Below, piece after piece: positions 7,914 to 16,128 of a stretch of DNA of 42,001 bases. The stretch is from NCBI GenBank assembly GCA_964489015.1, contig CAZAXD010000018.1:1-42001 (forward strand). The letters are read 5' to 3'. Position 1 is the first letter of the stretch. Each line of letters opens with the position of its first letter. This stretch comes from JAPYWM01 sp964489015. Lineage in GTDB: Bacteria > Bacteroidota > Bacteroidia > SpSt-205. The notes beneath the pieces are model-generated. The model had not been told where the DNA came from. It did no database searches and saw nothing but the letters and a program-made list of their open reading frames with translations. The translations under genes were made by a program, and so were the position numbers.

Positions 7914-9640
7914 TCGCTTAGCTCGTTGAGCGAGTCAGGTGGGAGGAAGATACGACGGGCTGGACCTCGTAGGCAGGCGTGCCCGGGGCTAATGGTAGCT
8001 AACGATTCGGCTGGCAGGTAGTTGGCTCGTGTGACATAATAGCCGATCTTCTCATAAGCGGGGGCAAGGCTAGCTCGAGCACACTGGGTGGAGTCGTCGA
8101 TGTAGTATCGATAGGCGCGGGGGCTGGGTAGGATTAGACTCAAGAAGATCGCTTCCGATAGGCTGAGATCATAAGGACTTTTCGCAAAGTAAAACTGAGC
8201 GGCTTCGGTTAGGCCGTATATTTCGGGGCCCCATTCCACCATGTTGAAATACAATTCGAGCATGCGCTCTTTAGACAGGAGGCGAAAGCGTTCAATAAGG
8301 GCTGTAAGCAGGATCTCTTCGACTTTACGGGCGATGGTCTTCTGGCGGGTGAGTAGGAGATTGCGTACCAGCTGCATAGTGATGGTACCGGCGCCGCGAC
8401 GAAAGCACCGGCACCGCCAATTTTCTAGCATCGCTTTCAGGAAAGACTCCTTATGAAAGCCTTGATGATAAAAGAACCCCCCATCCTCGCTGTGGAGGAT
8501 TGCAAAAAGTACATAAGGGTGGATCTGTCGGTAGGTGAGGTAGTTTGGGTTTTCGGGGCCGAGGTGGATTTGACGGGTGGAGCGCCAGGGCTTGTAGGTG
8601 AAAGGCTCCCGTAGCAGCAGGGGATTAGGCCCTGACCAGCGGCTAATACCAAAGCCTTGCGGCCTCCAGTCGATCTGAAGGTTTAGGGTGTCGGGGAGGC
8701 GCGGATCATAGGTGAAATCTAGCGTTAGCGCACTTTGCCCTTGAAGCTCGGCTTTGCCTAAGACGGAGAAAAATCCGTCTGGGAAGGCTCTAAGCCACAT
8801 CTTGTGAGGCTGCGGCGGGACTTCCAGGTGTAGGTAGAACGCATCGGGCGGCGTGTGTCGCAGCGTAAGTTGAGCCCGCAGAGGCAGCTTAACTGGCGTA
8901 AGCTCGAGGTGCCAGCTGGTGTCGCTTATAAGGGCCGTTAGGCAAACCCCGATGCTGTCATACTTCAAGGGGGCTGCGGCTACTTTGGGGTGATATAGTC
9001 CTACGGAATCAAGCTGAAAAGAGAGGGTTAGCGTGTCGCCATAATCGAACTGGGCTTGCACAGCCTTCCAGCTAAGTAGACCTTGAGAGGTCCTGAGGGT
9101 TGTGGAGGACGCATGGATTGAGATCAGGTGGGCATTTTGGTAGGCTGTTAGGTTCAGGGGACCGTAAGGACTGTCTAGCTTAAGGTTCCAATACGGGCCG
9201 GCTTTATGCACTTGGAGGCAGGTATGGTGAGGTCCCCGCAGGCTCCGGATCAGGAGCGTATCGAGGGCTGAGAGTCTATTGAGCCAGCGCTGGAGGGTAA
9301 GGATAGGGGGAATCTTCGAATCTATGGGGTTTACAGGTGCACTTTCTGTGGTATCCCGCCCATAATCCATTTGATGAATGAAAAGGCTGGGCGTGAAGGC
9401 TAAGCGCAGGTGAAGCGTGTCGATATGTAAGTGGTGGGGACCGCGCTGCAGAGTAAGTTGCGTGAGCGTGATAGTGCGTCCTTGCCAAACGGCATCCTCA
9501 TACTGTAGCCGATCTACGGGTAAATGCCTGAGCCCCCACCTGAGTGCCCAAGGCAACCAGGTTAGCCGTAGGCTCCAGGCGGTAGCCAAGCTCAAGATTA
9601 AAAGGAGCGGGAGCCCGACCCATAATGCGCGTCGCTTCAT
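7910..9640 (-). CDS. Monofunctional peptidoglycan glycosyltransferase (GT51) with AsmA-like N-terminal region
   Basis: The product is 576 residues. One membrane segment (about 5-25) is followed by roughly 330 residues of beta-rich, AsmA-like sequence and then a GT51 domain (about 365-515). GT51 motifs are clear: SEDGGFFYHQGFH with catalytic Glu385, GAGTITMQL at 416-424, RKVEEI with the second Glu near 442, and LLSKERMLELYFN. No transpeptidase domain is present. GT51 enzymes polymerise lipid II into glycan strands. The ATG at 9640 was chosen because it overlaps the methyltransferase stop as ATGA and begins a typical membrane anchor; an ATG 93 bases upstream would add an unlikely extension. Fusion with an AsmA-like region next to an AsmA gene suggests a joint envelope role. 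Confidence 0.85.
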   Translation of the reverse strand: MKRRALWVGLPLLLILSLATAWSLRLTWLPWALRWGLRHLPVDRLQYEDAVWQGRTITLTQLTLQRGPHHLHIDTLHLRLAFTPSLFIHQMDYGRDTTESAPVNPIDSKIPPILTLQRWLNRLSALDTLLIRSLRGPHHTCLQVHKAGPYWNLKLDSPYGPLNLTAYQNAHLISIHASSTTLRTSQGLLSWKAVQAQFDYGDTLTLSFQLDSVGLYHPKVAAAPLKYDSIGVCLTALISDTSWHLELTPVKLPLRAQLTLRHTPPDAFYLHLEVPPQPHKMWLRAFPDGFFSVLGKAELQGQSALTLDFTYDPRLPDTLNLQIDWRPQGFGISRWSGPNPLLLREPFTYKPWRSTRQIHLGPENPNYLTYRQIHPYVLFAILHSEDGGFFYHQGFHKESFLKAMLENWRCRCFRRGAGTITMQLVRNLLLTRQKTIARKVEEILLTALIERFRLLSKERMLELYFNMVEWGPEIYGLTEAAQFYFAKSPYDLSLSEAIFLSLILPSPRAYRYYIDDSTQCARASLAPAYEKIGYYVTRANYLPAESLATISPGHACLRGPARRIFLPPDSLNELSE

Positions 9641-10305
9641 ACAGCTAGGATGCCAAAAGGAAATACCACACTCGTATGGCGCCAGGGCATTTTCTGGAGC
9701 GTGCGCCAAGCCTTGTACATGCTGCGACTCCAAAAGATGTCATCTATGACGATCCAGCCCCCTTCGCTGAGCTTGGGACGAAGAAGCCCAACATACTCGA
9801 GCAGGGCTTCGGGACGATGATCGCCATCAATGTACACGAAGTCCCAGGGGCCTGCCAAGCGAGGCAAAACCTCGGCAAAGGTCCCTATGTAGAGGTGGGG
9901 CTTGATACCCAGAAGTTTCCAAAGCTTTTGCGCCTCACGGGCCAGGGTGGGTGCAGCTTCAATAGTCTGGATCTGGGCTTGAGGCGCACCGGCTGCTAAA
10001 TAAGCGGTGCCGAAACCGACATGCGTTCCTAACTCGAGAATATGCTTGGGGGCCTTTCGATGAGCGAGCGAGGCCAAACGCAGGCCCTTGAGCGGACCCG
10101 TTGCGCTTCGGTGTACGACGTGGGCCAGGGAGGTAGTGCAAGGGCTTCCCCATAGGCTCGGGTCTAGGCTAGCCCCATAGCGCTCTATACTCAAAGAAAG
10201 GCCCTTAGCTCGTCGTAAACGCCCATATACCTGCCTGATTGCCTTTAGGAGGGGGCGGCGTTGGAGGGCGAACAAGAAGCAGGTAGCAGACCCTACTAAT
10301 GCCAT
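9637..10305 (-). CDS. Class I SAM-dependent methyltransferase
   Basis: The product is 222 residues. Motif I reads ILELGTHVGFGTAYLA near residue 93, followed by TIEAAP at the acidic end of strand 2 and FVYIDGDHRPEALLEY, as in O-methyltransferase and CmcI-like families. The segment GGWIVIDDIFWS near 190 fits the same fold. The substrate is unknown. The first 60 residues include a hydrophobic basic stretch and may tether it to the membrane. The start overlaps the outer-membrane protein gene by 10 bases and the stop overlaps the GT51 start, so it belongs to the envelope operon. Confidence 0.83.
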   Translation of the reverse strand: MALVGSATCFLFALQRRPLLKAIRQVYGRLRRAKGLSLSIERYGASLDPSLWGSPCTTSLAHVVHRSATGPLKGLRLASLAHRKAPKHILELGTHVGFGTAYLAAGAPQAQIQTIEAAPTLAREAQKLWKLLGIKPHLYIGTFAEVLPRLAGPWDFVYIDGDHRPEALLEYVGLLRPKLSEGGWIVIDDIFWSRSMYKAWRTLQKMPWRHTSVVFPFGILAV

Positions 10306-10895
10306 AACCGATAAGAAAGCCCCATCCCTAAGAAAACGTGATGAGCCAGCGCATTATAGTTACGAAAAAGGCCTTTGTCCCACGTACTCAGCAGGTCGAT
10401 ATCCGCATAAGCAAGAAGCTTTAGCCGCGGTCGAATAGACTTTTCGAGGCCGATCCCACCTCGGAGCGTAGAACGGCTGAAGTAATCTCGGAAACGGTAT
10501 ACTGTCGCCACATCCGGGCGGCTCATGGCCGATACCAAGATCGCCGCACTTAGCCGTAGGCCAAGGTACCAGGGCCGCTCCCCCACACGTAGGCGCCATA
10601 CGGTCGTGAGGGGGGCTACGACATACCAAAACCTCTCCGAACGGTCCGCGACTTGTAGGCCAAAGTGTTGAAGCTCTATTCCCAATCGAAAGCTGTGAAT
10701 GGGCGTTCGGGTATACCCCGCTGCTAGTCCCAGCCAGCCCCCTGGTCCCGGCACCCGTCGATCGCCCCCTTGATGGGCGAGGCCTTGCCAAGGCTGCCCC
10801 CGCACTATCGGGACTCGATGGGCTAGTATGCCACCGCCCTCCCCATCCAGATAGGGCTGTGCCCACAATAAACCACCTATCAGCCACCAGCGCAT
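10296..10895 (-). CDS. Predicted outer-membrane beta-barrel protein, unknown function
   Basis: The product is 199 residues. An N-terminal signal peptide (RWWLIGGLLWAQ) is followed by alternating amphipathic strands rich in aromatic residues and glycine, ending in a strand with LSYRLWH. This looks like a small beta-barrel of the outer membrane. I recognise no family. The start is ATG 10895 because it lies 5 bases after a TATCTTTG box and directly precedes the signal peptide; a longer frame from 11045 would run across the divergent promoter. It is the first gene of the four-gene envelope operon. Confidence 0.7.
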   Translation of the reverse strand: MRWWLIGGLLWAQPYLDGEGGGILAHRVPIVRGQPWQGLAHQGGDRRVPGPGGWLGLAAGYTRTPIHSFRLGIELQHFGLQVADRSERFWYVVAPLTTVWRLRVGERPWYLGLRLSAAILVSAMSRPDVATVYRFRDYFSRSTLRGGIGLEKSIRPRLKLLAYADIDLLSTWDKGLFRNYNALAHHVFLGMGLSYRLWH

Positions 10896-10900
10896 TTGCT

Positions 10901-10908
10901 CAAAGATA
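10901..10908 (-). promoter_or_regulatory. Promoter -7 box TATCTTTG for the envelope operon
   Basis: The minus strand reads TATCTTTG, AGCAA, then ATG at 10895. It is back to back with the promoter at 10942-10949 inside a 58-base divergent gap. Confidence 0.7.
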
Positions 10909-10941
10909 CAGGTCAGACCCCTAATAGCGTAGGGGTTTTTG

Positions 10942-10949
10942 TAGCTTTG
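10942..10949 (+). promoter_or_regulatory. Promoter -7 box TAGCTTTG for the SH3 lipoprotein and der
   Basis: TAGCTTTG is followed by CACG and ATG at 10954, a 4-base spacer consistent with a leaderless message. Confidence 0.7.
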
Positions 10950-10953
10950 CACG

Positions 10954-11646
10954 ATGCCCAGGATACGTAGCCTTCTCCTGATTTGGTACATAAGCAGCTG
11001 TGGCCCTCGACCGGTGGACGATTTAGTTCTCCCGGGGGATGCCATCGTATACGCGGCCCCCTCCTCAGCCGCTCAAGTCCTAGACACGCTCCCAGCTGGC
11101 CTCTCTGTAATCAACCTAGGCGAGGAGGCTGGTTGGTACCACGTGTGTTGGCAGGGTATACGGGGCTGGGTCCGTTTGGAAGCAGCTGAACCCCTTCTCA
11201 CGACGCCCCTGGATGAAGGTATCCTGGCAGAAGGTCATACCGATACCATCCTAGCCGAGCTAGCACCAGACGGAGGGGAGAGTATCTACTTATCTATTCA
11301 GCAGCTGAGGCCGTGGTTTGTACGGGATAGTCAGCAGTATGCTGGCTTTTATGAGGGGCTGCCGGGGGAGCCCTTCGCCCTCCTCATCGTCAATTTTGCA
11401 CCAAGGCTGGCGCTGATCTTACGAGCTAGCAGCTTTGATGCGGAAACGATGGAGATCATGGAGTCAGAACAGGTGCTCAAAGGGGACTACTATCTCAAAG
11501 GAAATCTCATCCTAGCATCCGAAGAAGCGGATGCACCGCCTTTTCGACGAGCGGAGTTTATTCAATATCAAGCTAAGCGCGGCCTTCTGATTGAAGAGGC
11601 CCCGGGGAAATTCTACTTACTCTGGTATCGCGAGCTTGCTTCTTAG
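10954..11646 (+). CDS. SH3-like domain lipoprotein
   Basis: The product is 230 residues. The N-terminus has a short hydrophobic core ending in a likely lipobox (ISSC, Cys16). A bacterial SH3-like domain covers about residues 27-80, with the typical order of IVYAAPSSAAQVLDTLPAG, a WYHV strand and GIRGWVR. The rest, about 85-230, is beta-rich and I do not recognise it. SH3-type domains of this sort usually bind cell wall or mediate envelope contacts. The stop codon TAG directly precedes the der ATG with no spacer, so der is co-transcribed and likely coupled. Confidence 0.75.
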   Translation: MPRIRSLLLIWYISSCGPRPVDDLVLPGDAIVYAAPSSAAQVLDTLPAGLSVINLGEEAGWYHVCWQGIRGWVRLEAAEPLLTTPLDEGILAEGHTDTILAELAPDGGESIYLSIQQLRPWFVRDSQQYAGFYEGLPGEPFALLIVNFAPRLALILRASSFDAETMEIMESEQVLKGDYYLKGNLILASEEADAPPFRRAEFIQYQAKRGLLIEEAPGKFYLLWYRELAS

Positions 11647-12954
11647 ATGTTTCGCGTGGCTATCCTAGGCCGACCTAATGTCGGAAAGTCTAGCTTATTC
11701 AACCGGCTAGTAGGGCGTCGGCTGGCTATCGTGGCTGATGAGCCGGGCGTGACACGCGATCGGCACTATGCGCCGGTCAAGCTAGGTGCCGTGTCCATCA
11801 TCCTCATAGACACAGCTGGCTTTGTGAGTGGGGCGGCTGGGCTCGAGTCGCAACTCGTACAGCAGATACGCTTTGCTGCCCAGGAGGCTGACCTATTACT
11901 GTGGGTGGTCGATGCGCAAACGGGTCTGACCGCCGAAGATCAGGCTGTGGCGGAATGGCTCCGTAAAACCGTTTCGAAGCCTGTCTGGCTTGTCGTGAAT
12001 AAAGCCGACGATGAGTTCAAAACCTTGGCTGGGGTTGAAGCGTATCGGCTCGGGATAGAGCCAGTTTTTTTCGTGTCAGCTGCGAATGGGCGCGGGGTGA
12101 GTGCCTTTCGGTCAGCTCTGGAACGTCTCGTTTCGGAGCATCAGACCGAACCCGAAGTGCCAGTAGGGCCCCGCTTTGCGCTCATAGGCCGGCCCAATGC
12201 CGGTAAATCTAGCCTCTTTAATCGGCTATTAGGTAAACCTCGGGCCGTGGTGAGTGACCAGCCCGGCACTACCCGCGATACCTTATACGAACCGATGGTG
12301 TGGCAAGGCCGCTCCTTTTATTGGGTAGATACGGCCGGCTTACGACGCAAGACGCACATTCCCTCTGACTCTTTAGAGCGGTATGCAGCCCTTCGTTCCT
12401 TAGAAGCGCTGCGGGCGGCCGACGTGGTCCTCCTGGTCATGGAAGCTAGCGATGCCCTGACCACGCAGGATTTGTCGCTTCTGCGGCTGGCGGAGCAGCA
12501 GGGCAAAGGCATCGTGCTGGTGCTCAATAAGGTTGATCTGCTAGCACCTGGCTTTCAAGCAGAGCTCGAGGCCTGGGTTCGTCGCAAAGTCCTGCCCTTG
12601 GAGCCTGTGCCGGTGCTTTTTACCAATGCCCTAAGCGGGACCGGTGTGTGGGAGCTCCCCCAGGCGGCCTTTGCGGTGTATGAGGCGGGAGGCCATGAGA
12701 TCCCCACCCGGCTACTTAATGAACGCCTTCGCCCCATTCTGCGCGAAAATCCCCACTCTACCGTAGGTACCCTGCGGCCGGCTATCAAATTTTTGCAACA
12801 GATAGGCACCCGTCCGCCTACTTTCCTCCTCCATGTGCGTCACCGCGAAAAATTGCGCTCTAGCTATCTACAGTTTATAGCGAGGCAGATTCGCCAAAGT
12901 CTGTATCCTTTTACGGGTTGGGCGCTTCGCTTCCGACTGCGGTCCGCCGAATAG
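11647..12954 (+). CDS. der: Ribosome biogenesis GTPase Der (EngA)
   Basis: The product is 435 residues, normal for Der. Two GTPase domains occur in tandem, each with a Walker A (GRPNVGKSS near residue 8; GRPNAGKSS near 180), a DTAG motif, and an NKxD motif (NKAD and NKVD), followed by a C-terminal KH-like domain. Der acts in 50S subunit assembly. The ATG follows the preceding stop codon immediately. Its last 44 bases overlap the 3' end of the opposing glycosyltransferase gene. Confidence 0.96.
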   Translation: MFRVAILGRPNVGKSSLFNRLVGRRLAIVADEPGVTRDRHYAPVKLGAVSIILIDTAGFVSGAAGLESQLVQQIRFAAQEADLLLWVVDAQTGLTAEDQAVAEWLRKTVSKPVWLVVNKADDEFKTLAGVEAYRLGIEPVFFVSAANGRGVSAFRSALERLVSEHQTEPEVPVGPRFALIGRPNAGKSSLFNRLLGKPRAVVSDQPGTTRDTLYEPMVWQGRSFYWVDTAGLRRKTHIPSDSLERYAALRSLEALRAADVVLLVMEASDALTTQDLSLLRLAEQQGKGIVLVLNKVDLLAPGFQAELEAWVRRKVLPLEPVPVLFTNALSGTGVWELPQAAFAVYEAGGHEIPTRLLNERLRPILRENPHSTVGTLRPAIKFLQQIGTRPPTFLLHVRHREKLRSSYLQFIARQIRQSLYPFTGWALRFRLRSAE

Positions 12955-13690
12955 CGTAGCGAGGATGTCGATAAAAACCGCATTTCGCTAGCACATGCTC
13001 AAAAGTCACCCGCATTACGCCTAACCCATAACGTACGCTTCGCCGAAAGTTTATAGAAGAAGCTTCAGGAAAATAACGAGTGGGGCAGCTCACCTCTCCT
13101 ATCCGAAACCCCGCTAAGATCACTTGCGATAAAAACTCGTTGTCAAAGACGAAATCGTCGCTATTGACCTCCCAGGCAATCGCTTCGAGTACGCGGCGAT
13201 GATAAGCACGGTAACCAGTATGGTACTCGGAGAGCTTAGCCCCAAGGAGTAAATTTTGGAAGAACGTCAGGCTACGGTTGGCAATGTATTTATAGAGGGG
13301 CATTCCTCTAGCTAGAGCCCCGCCCCCTAAAATACGTGAACCTAAAACCACGTCATACAGACCCGAGGCAATCATGTGCGCTAGTACAGGCAGGAGCTTG
13401 GGCGTGTACTGGTAGTCGGGGTGTAACATAATGATGATGTCAGCCCCCAGCTTGAGCGCAGTTTGGTAACAGGTTTTTTGATTACCACCGTATCCGCGAT
13501 TTTGAGGATGGATAATAACATGACGAATTCCTAATGAGCGAGCTAAGTGGGCTGTGTCGTCCTGGCTGGCATCATCTACGAGGATAACCTCGTCTACTAA
13601 TTCTTGATCGATCTCGGTAAGTGTCTGCGCCAGGGTTCGGGCGGCGTTATAAGCGGGTAATACGACGACGACCTTGTGCTGATAGATCAT
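12911..13690 (-). CDS. Family 2 glycosyltransferase (DPM1-like)
   Basis: The product is 259 residues. The GT-A fold starts at once with VVVVLPAYNAARTL, has the nucleotide-binding DDAS at 39-42 and a NRGYGGNQ segment near 64. The usual DxD is replaced by HPDYQ at 90-94, as in a known soluble group of bacterial GT2 enzymes. It lacks C-terminal membrane helices, so it is probably cytoplasmic or peripheral. Donor and acceptor are unknown. The start overlaps the stop of the ALDH gene as ATGA. The 3' end overlaps der by 44 bases in convergent orientation. Confidence 0.87.
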   Translation of the reverse strand: MIYQHKVVVVLPAYNAARTLAQTLTEIDQELVDEVILVDDASQDDTAHLARSLGIRHVIIHPQNRGYGGNQKTCYQTALKLGADIIIMLHPDYQYTPKLLPVLAHMIASGLYDVVLGSRILGGGALARGMPLYKYIANRSLTFFQNLLLGAKLSEYHTGYRAYHRRVLEAIAWEVNSDDFVFDNEFLSQVILAGFRIGEVSCPTRYFPEASSINFRRSVRYGLGVMRVTFEHVLAKCGFYRHPRYAIRRTAVGSEAPNP

Positions 13691-15252
13691 ACCTCGAACC
13701 GGATGCCCTGCGCCAGAGGGAGGGCTTCTCCGTAGTTGATAGTAACGGTTTGGCGACGCATGTAGGCCTTCCACGCGTCAGAGCCTGCTTCTCGGCCGCC
13801 TCCCGTTTCTTTTTCGCCCCCAAAGGCGCCGCCTATTTCGGCGCCAGACGGGCCGATATTGACATTGGCGATACCGCAGTCAGAGCCTGCCGCGCTCAAA
13901 AAGTACTCTGCTTCTCGCAGACTATCGGTAAAGATACTTGACGAGAGGCCCTGGGGCACGCTGTTTTGCAGCTGAATCGCCTCCTCGAGCGTCTGGTAGC
14001 GCAAGAGGTACAAGATGGGGGCAAAGGTTTCTTGTTGGACGATGGGCCAGCTATTTTCGGCGGTGACGATAGCAGGCACGACATAGGTACCGCTATCATA
14101 GCCAGGCCCCTCTAAGACGGAGCCTCCGAAAAGAATTTGCCCACCTTGGGCTTTGGCAGCTTCTAGGGCCTCCTGCATGGCCTCGACGGCAGACCGGTCA
14201 ATCAGGGGTCCGATTAGCGTCTCTGGCGAAAGGGGATGCCCGATTTTGGTCACGGCTTGCTGATAAATCTTGATAAGGCGCTGCGTGAAACTATCGTAGA
14301 GGCTCTCGTGCAAGATAAGCCGGCGAAGCGTCGTGCAGCGCTGCCCCGTCGTACCCAAAGCGGCAAAGGTGACTGCCCTTATCGCGAGGTCGAGATTAGC
14401 GTGAGGCGTAATGATGACAGCATTGTTACCGCCGAGTTCGAGTAAACTTCGTCCTAGCCGCTTGGCTACTGTCTGGGCGACCGACCGCCCCATCCGAATC
14501 GAGCCTGTGGCAGAGATGAGTGGTAGCCGGCTATCGGCCGCCATCTGCTGCCCTAAGGTCGCATCGCCTACGACCAGGCTAAAAACGCCTTCGGGTACAT
14601 CAAAAGTCTCAATGGCCTGCCGTAATAGCGAAAAAATCGCTAGCGCCGACAACGGGGCTTTTTCACTGGGTTTCCATATGGTAGTATCGCCACAAACCGC
14701 CGCGATCATGGCATTCCAGGCCCACACTGCCACGGGAAAGTTAAAGCTCGTGATAATCCCTACCACGCCCAACGGATGCCACTGTTCATAAAGCCGATGA
14801 TGAGGCCGTTCCGAAGCAATCGTCAAACCATATAGCTGACGCGAAAGTCCCACTGCAAAGTCGCACATGTCCACGACTTCTTGGACTTCGCCCAGGGCCT
14901 CTTGATAAGTCTTTCCCATCTCGTAGCTGATCAGGCGGGCAAGCGGCTTCTTGGCTTCTCGAACGCGGTCCCCAAAATAGCGGATGACTTCACCCCGTTT
15001 GGGGGGAGGTACCAAACGCCAGGTGCGAAAGCCTGCTAATGCTTGCTCTACCACTTTTTCATAAGTAGCAGCGGATATATGCTGAACATGCGGAAGGGGC
15101 TGACCGTCGGCAGGTGAGTGCCGAGTCGGGTAAGAGCCTTCGCGATCGACCAAGCTTTGCCGCCCTGTCGAAGCGCCGGAATTTTCGTCTGAGAGGGCAA
15201 AGGGGGCTAGAAGCTCCGCTGCATTTACTTTTAGGAAAGTCGAGGTACCCAT
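13687..15252 (-). CDS. Aldehyde dehydrogenase, ALDH7 / aminoadipate-semialdehyde type
   Basis: The product is 521 residues. Catalytic elements are present: TSFNFP with Asn171, ELGGNN with Glu272, and GQRCTTLRR with Cys306. The GQRCTTLRR form is typical of the ALDH7 group, which includes L-piperidine-6-carboxylate/alpha-aminoadipate semialdehyde dehydrogenases of lysine breakdown. The substrate remains an inference, because no other lysine-degradation gene is in view. It has its own TAACTTTG box in the 21-base gap after the flavin reductase gene, and it is coupled to the downstream glycosyltransferase. Confidence 0.85.
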   Translation of the reverse strand: MGTSTFLKVNAAELLAPFALSDENSGASTGRQSLVDREGSYPTRHSPADGQPLPHVQHISAATYEKVVEQALAGFRTWRLVPPPKRGEVIRYFGDRVREAKKPLARLISYEMGKTYQEALGEVQEVVDMCDFAVGLSRQLYGLTIASERPHHRLYEQWHPLGVVGIITSFNFPVAVWAWNAMIAAVCGDTTIWKPSEKAPLSALAIFSLLRQAIETFDVPEGVFSLVVGDATLGQQMAADSRLPLISATGSIRMGRSVAQTVAKRLGRSLLELGGNNAVIITPHANLDLAIRAVTFAALGTTGQRCTTLRRLILHESLYDSFTQRLIKIYQQAVTKIGHPLSPETLIGPLIDRSAVEAMQEALEAAKAQGGQILFGGSVLEGPGYDSGTYVVPAIVTAENSWPIVQQETFAPILYLLRYQTLEEAIQLQNSVPQGLSSSIFTDSLREAEYFLSAAGSDCGIANVNIGPSGAEIGGAFGGEKETGGGREAGSDAWKAYMRRQTVTINYGEALPLAQGIRFEV

Positions 15253-15260
15253 GACTTAGA

Positions 15261-15268
15261 CAAAGTTA
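15261..15268 (-). promoter_or_regulatory. Promoter -7 box TAACTTTG for ALDH
   Basis: The minus strand reads TAACTTTG, 8 bases, then ATG at 15252. The box begins just after the stop codon of the upstream gene. The predicted leader is about 4 bases. Confidence 0.55.
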
Positions 15269-15273
15269 GAGAG

Positions 15274-16128
15274 TTATCGGGCTGCTTCGCGATAAATCGC
15301 CCAAGCACCGGGCGCGTCCTGCGGAAGTTTCTTTTTCATGGCCTGGTGTGTAGCTTCGAGATCGCGGGGTGGCCCGAGTTTGGGAAGTTCCTCCGCCCAG
15401 TTGGGCCGATGAGCCAGGAGATGACCTAAGTCGGCAGCGGATAGGATAGGGGAGGTTCGCAGGTCTTTGGGTAATTCAGCCCAGGACACAATATCAGCCG
15501 GATCGCGAGGCTGCTTCATCCAAAAGAGGGTATCTGGTGTGATTCGGGCATACCAGAAGCCACCCAGGCGCGCTATGAGATCCATGCGCCGCGGGTCTGG
15601 TAATCCCCTCTCATCCAGAATCTGCTCATCGAGATGCATCAGTAATACTTCGGCTAAAACGAGCTGACCGGCGCCGGGGTTATCACCTAAGGGGATGATC
15701 TGGCGCACCTGGCATTCGAGCTGCACCGGGGTGCCGGCGATTCGGGGGGGACGTACACGCTGACTGGGCACGGTCTCTAGCCCAGCAAGGGCTATCTCAT
15801 CGATCTCGGGCTCGTACTCACCCGTAGTAATATTCATCTGGGGGGCCAAGGCATAAGGTACTAGCTGAATCACCGCTTCAGGCACTTGCTCTAAATTACG
15901 TAAGGTGTCTTTCGGGCCGCCAGTTCGCGCGCTGGTGCTGGGGCTAAATCCCACCACGGCTGGCTTACTACTAAAGACACCAAAGTAGCTAAAGGGCGCT
16001 AAGTTGCGGCGACCTTCGGCATCGATGGTGCTTACCCAAGCGATGGGCCTAGGAAAAATACTTCCAATCATGTAAGGGTGCCACTCCCGAATCCCATAAT
16101 CATTCGGGTCTAACTGGCGATAAGTCAT
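15274..16128 (-). CDS. Flavin reductase-like (FMN-binding split barrel) protein
   Basis: The product is 284 residues. The flavin reductase domain starts near residue 20 with MIGSIFPRPIAWVSTIDAEG, then has NLAPFSYFGVFSSKP and GGPKDT, matching the flavin reductase family that binds FMN. The C-terminal 90 or so residues are an extra helical extension. The start is the ATG at 16128, which forms ATGA with the stop of the CNNM gene; the longer frame upstream lacks conserved sequence. The reaction partner is unknown. It is the last gene of the bactofilin-LptC-CNNM unit. Confidence 0.87.
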   Translation of the reverse strand: MTYRQLDPNDYGIREWHPYMIGSIFPRPIAWVSTIDAEGRRNLAPFSYFGVFSSKPAVVGFSPSTSARTGGPKDTLRNLEQVPEAVIQLVPYALAPQMNITTGEYEPEIDEIALAGLETVPSQRVRPPRIAGTPVQLECQVRQIIPLGDNPGAGQLVLAEVLLMHLDEQILDERGLPDPRRMDLIARLGGFWYARITPDTLFWMKQPRDPADIVSWAELPKDLRTSPILSAADLGHLLAHRPNWAEELPKLGPPRDLEATHQAMKKKLPQDAPGAWAIYREAAR

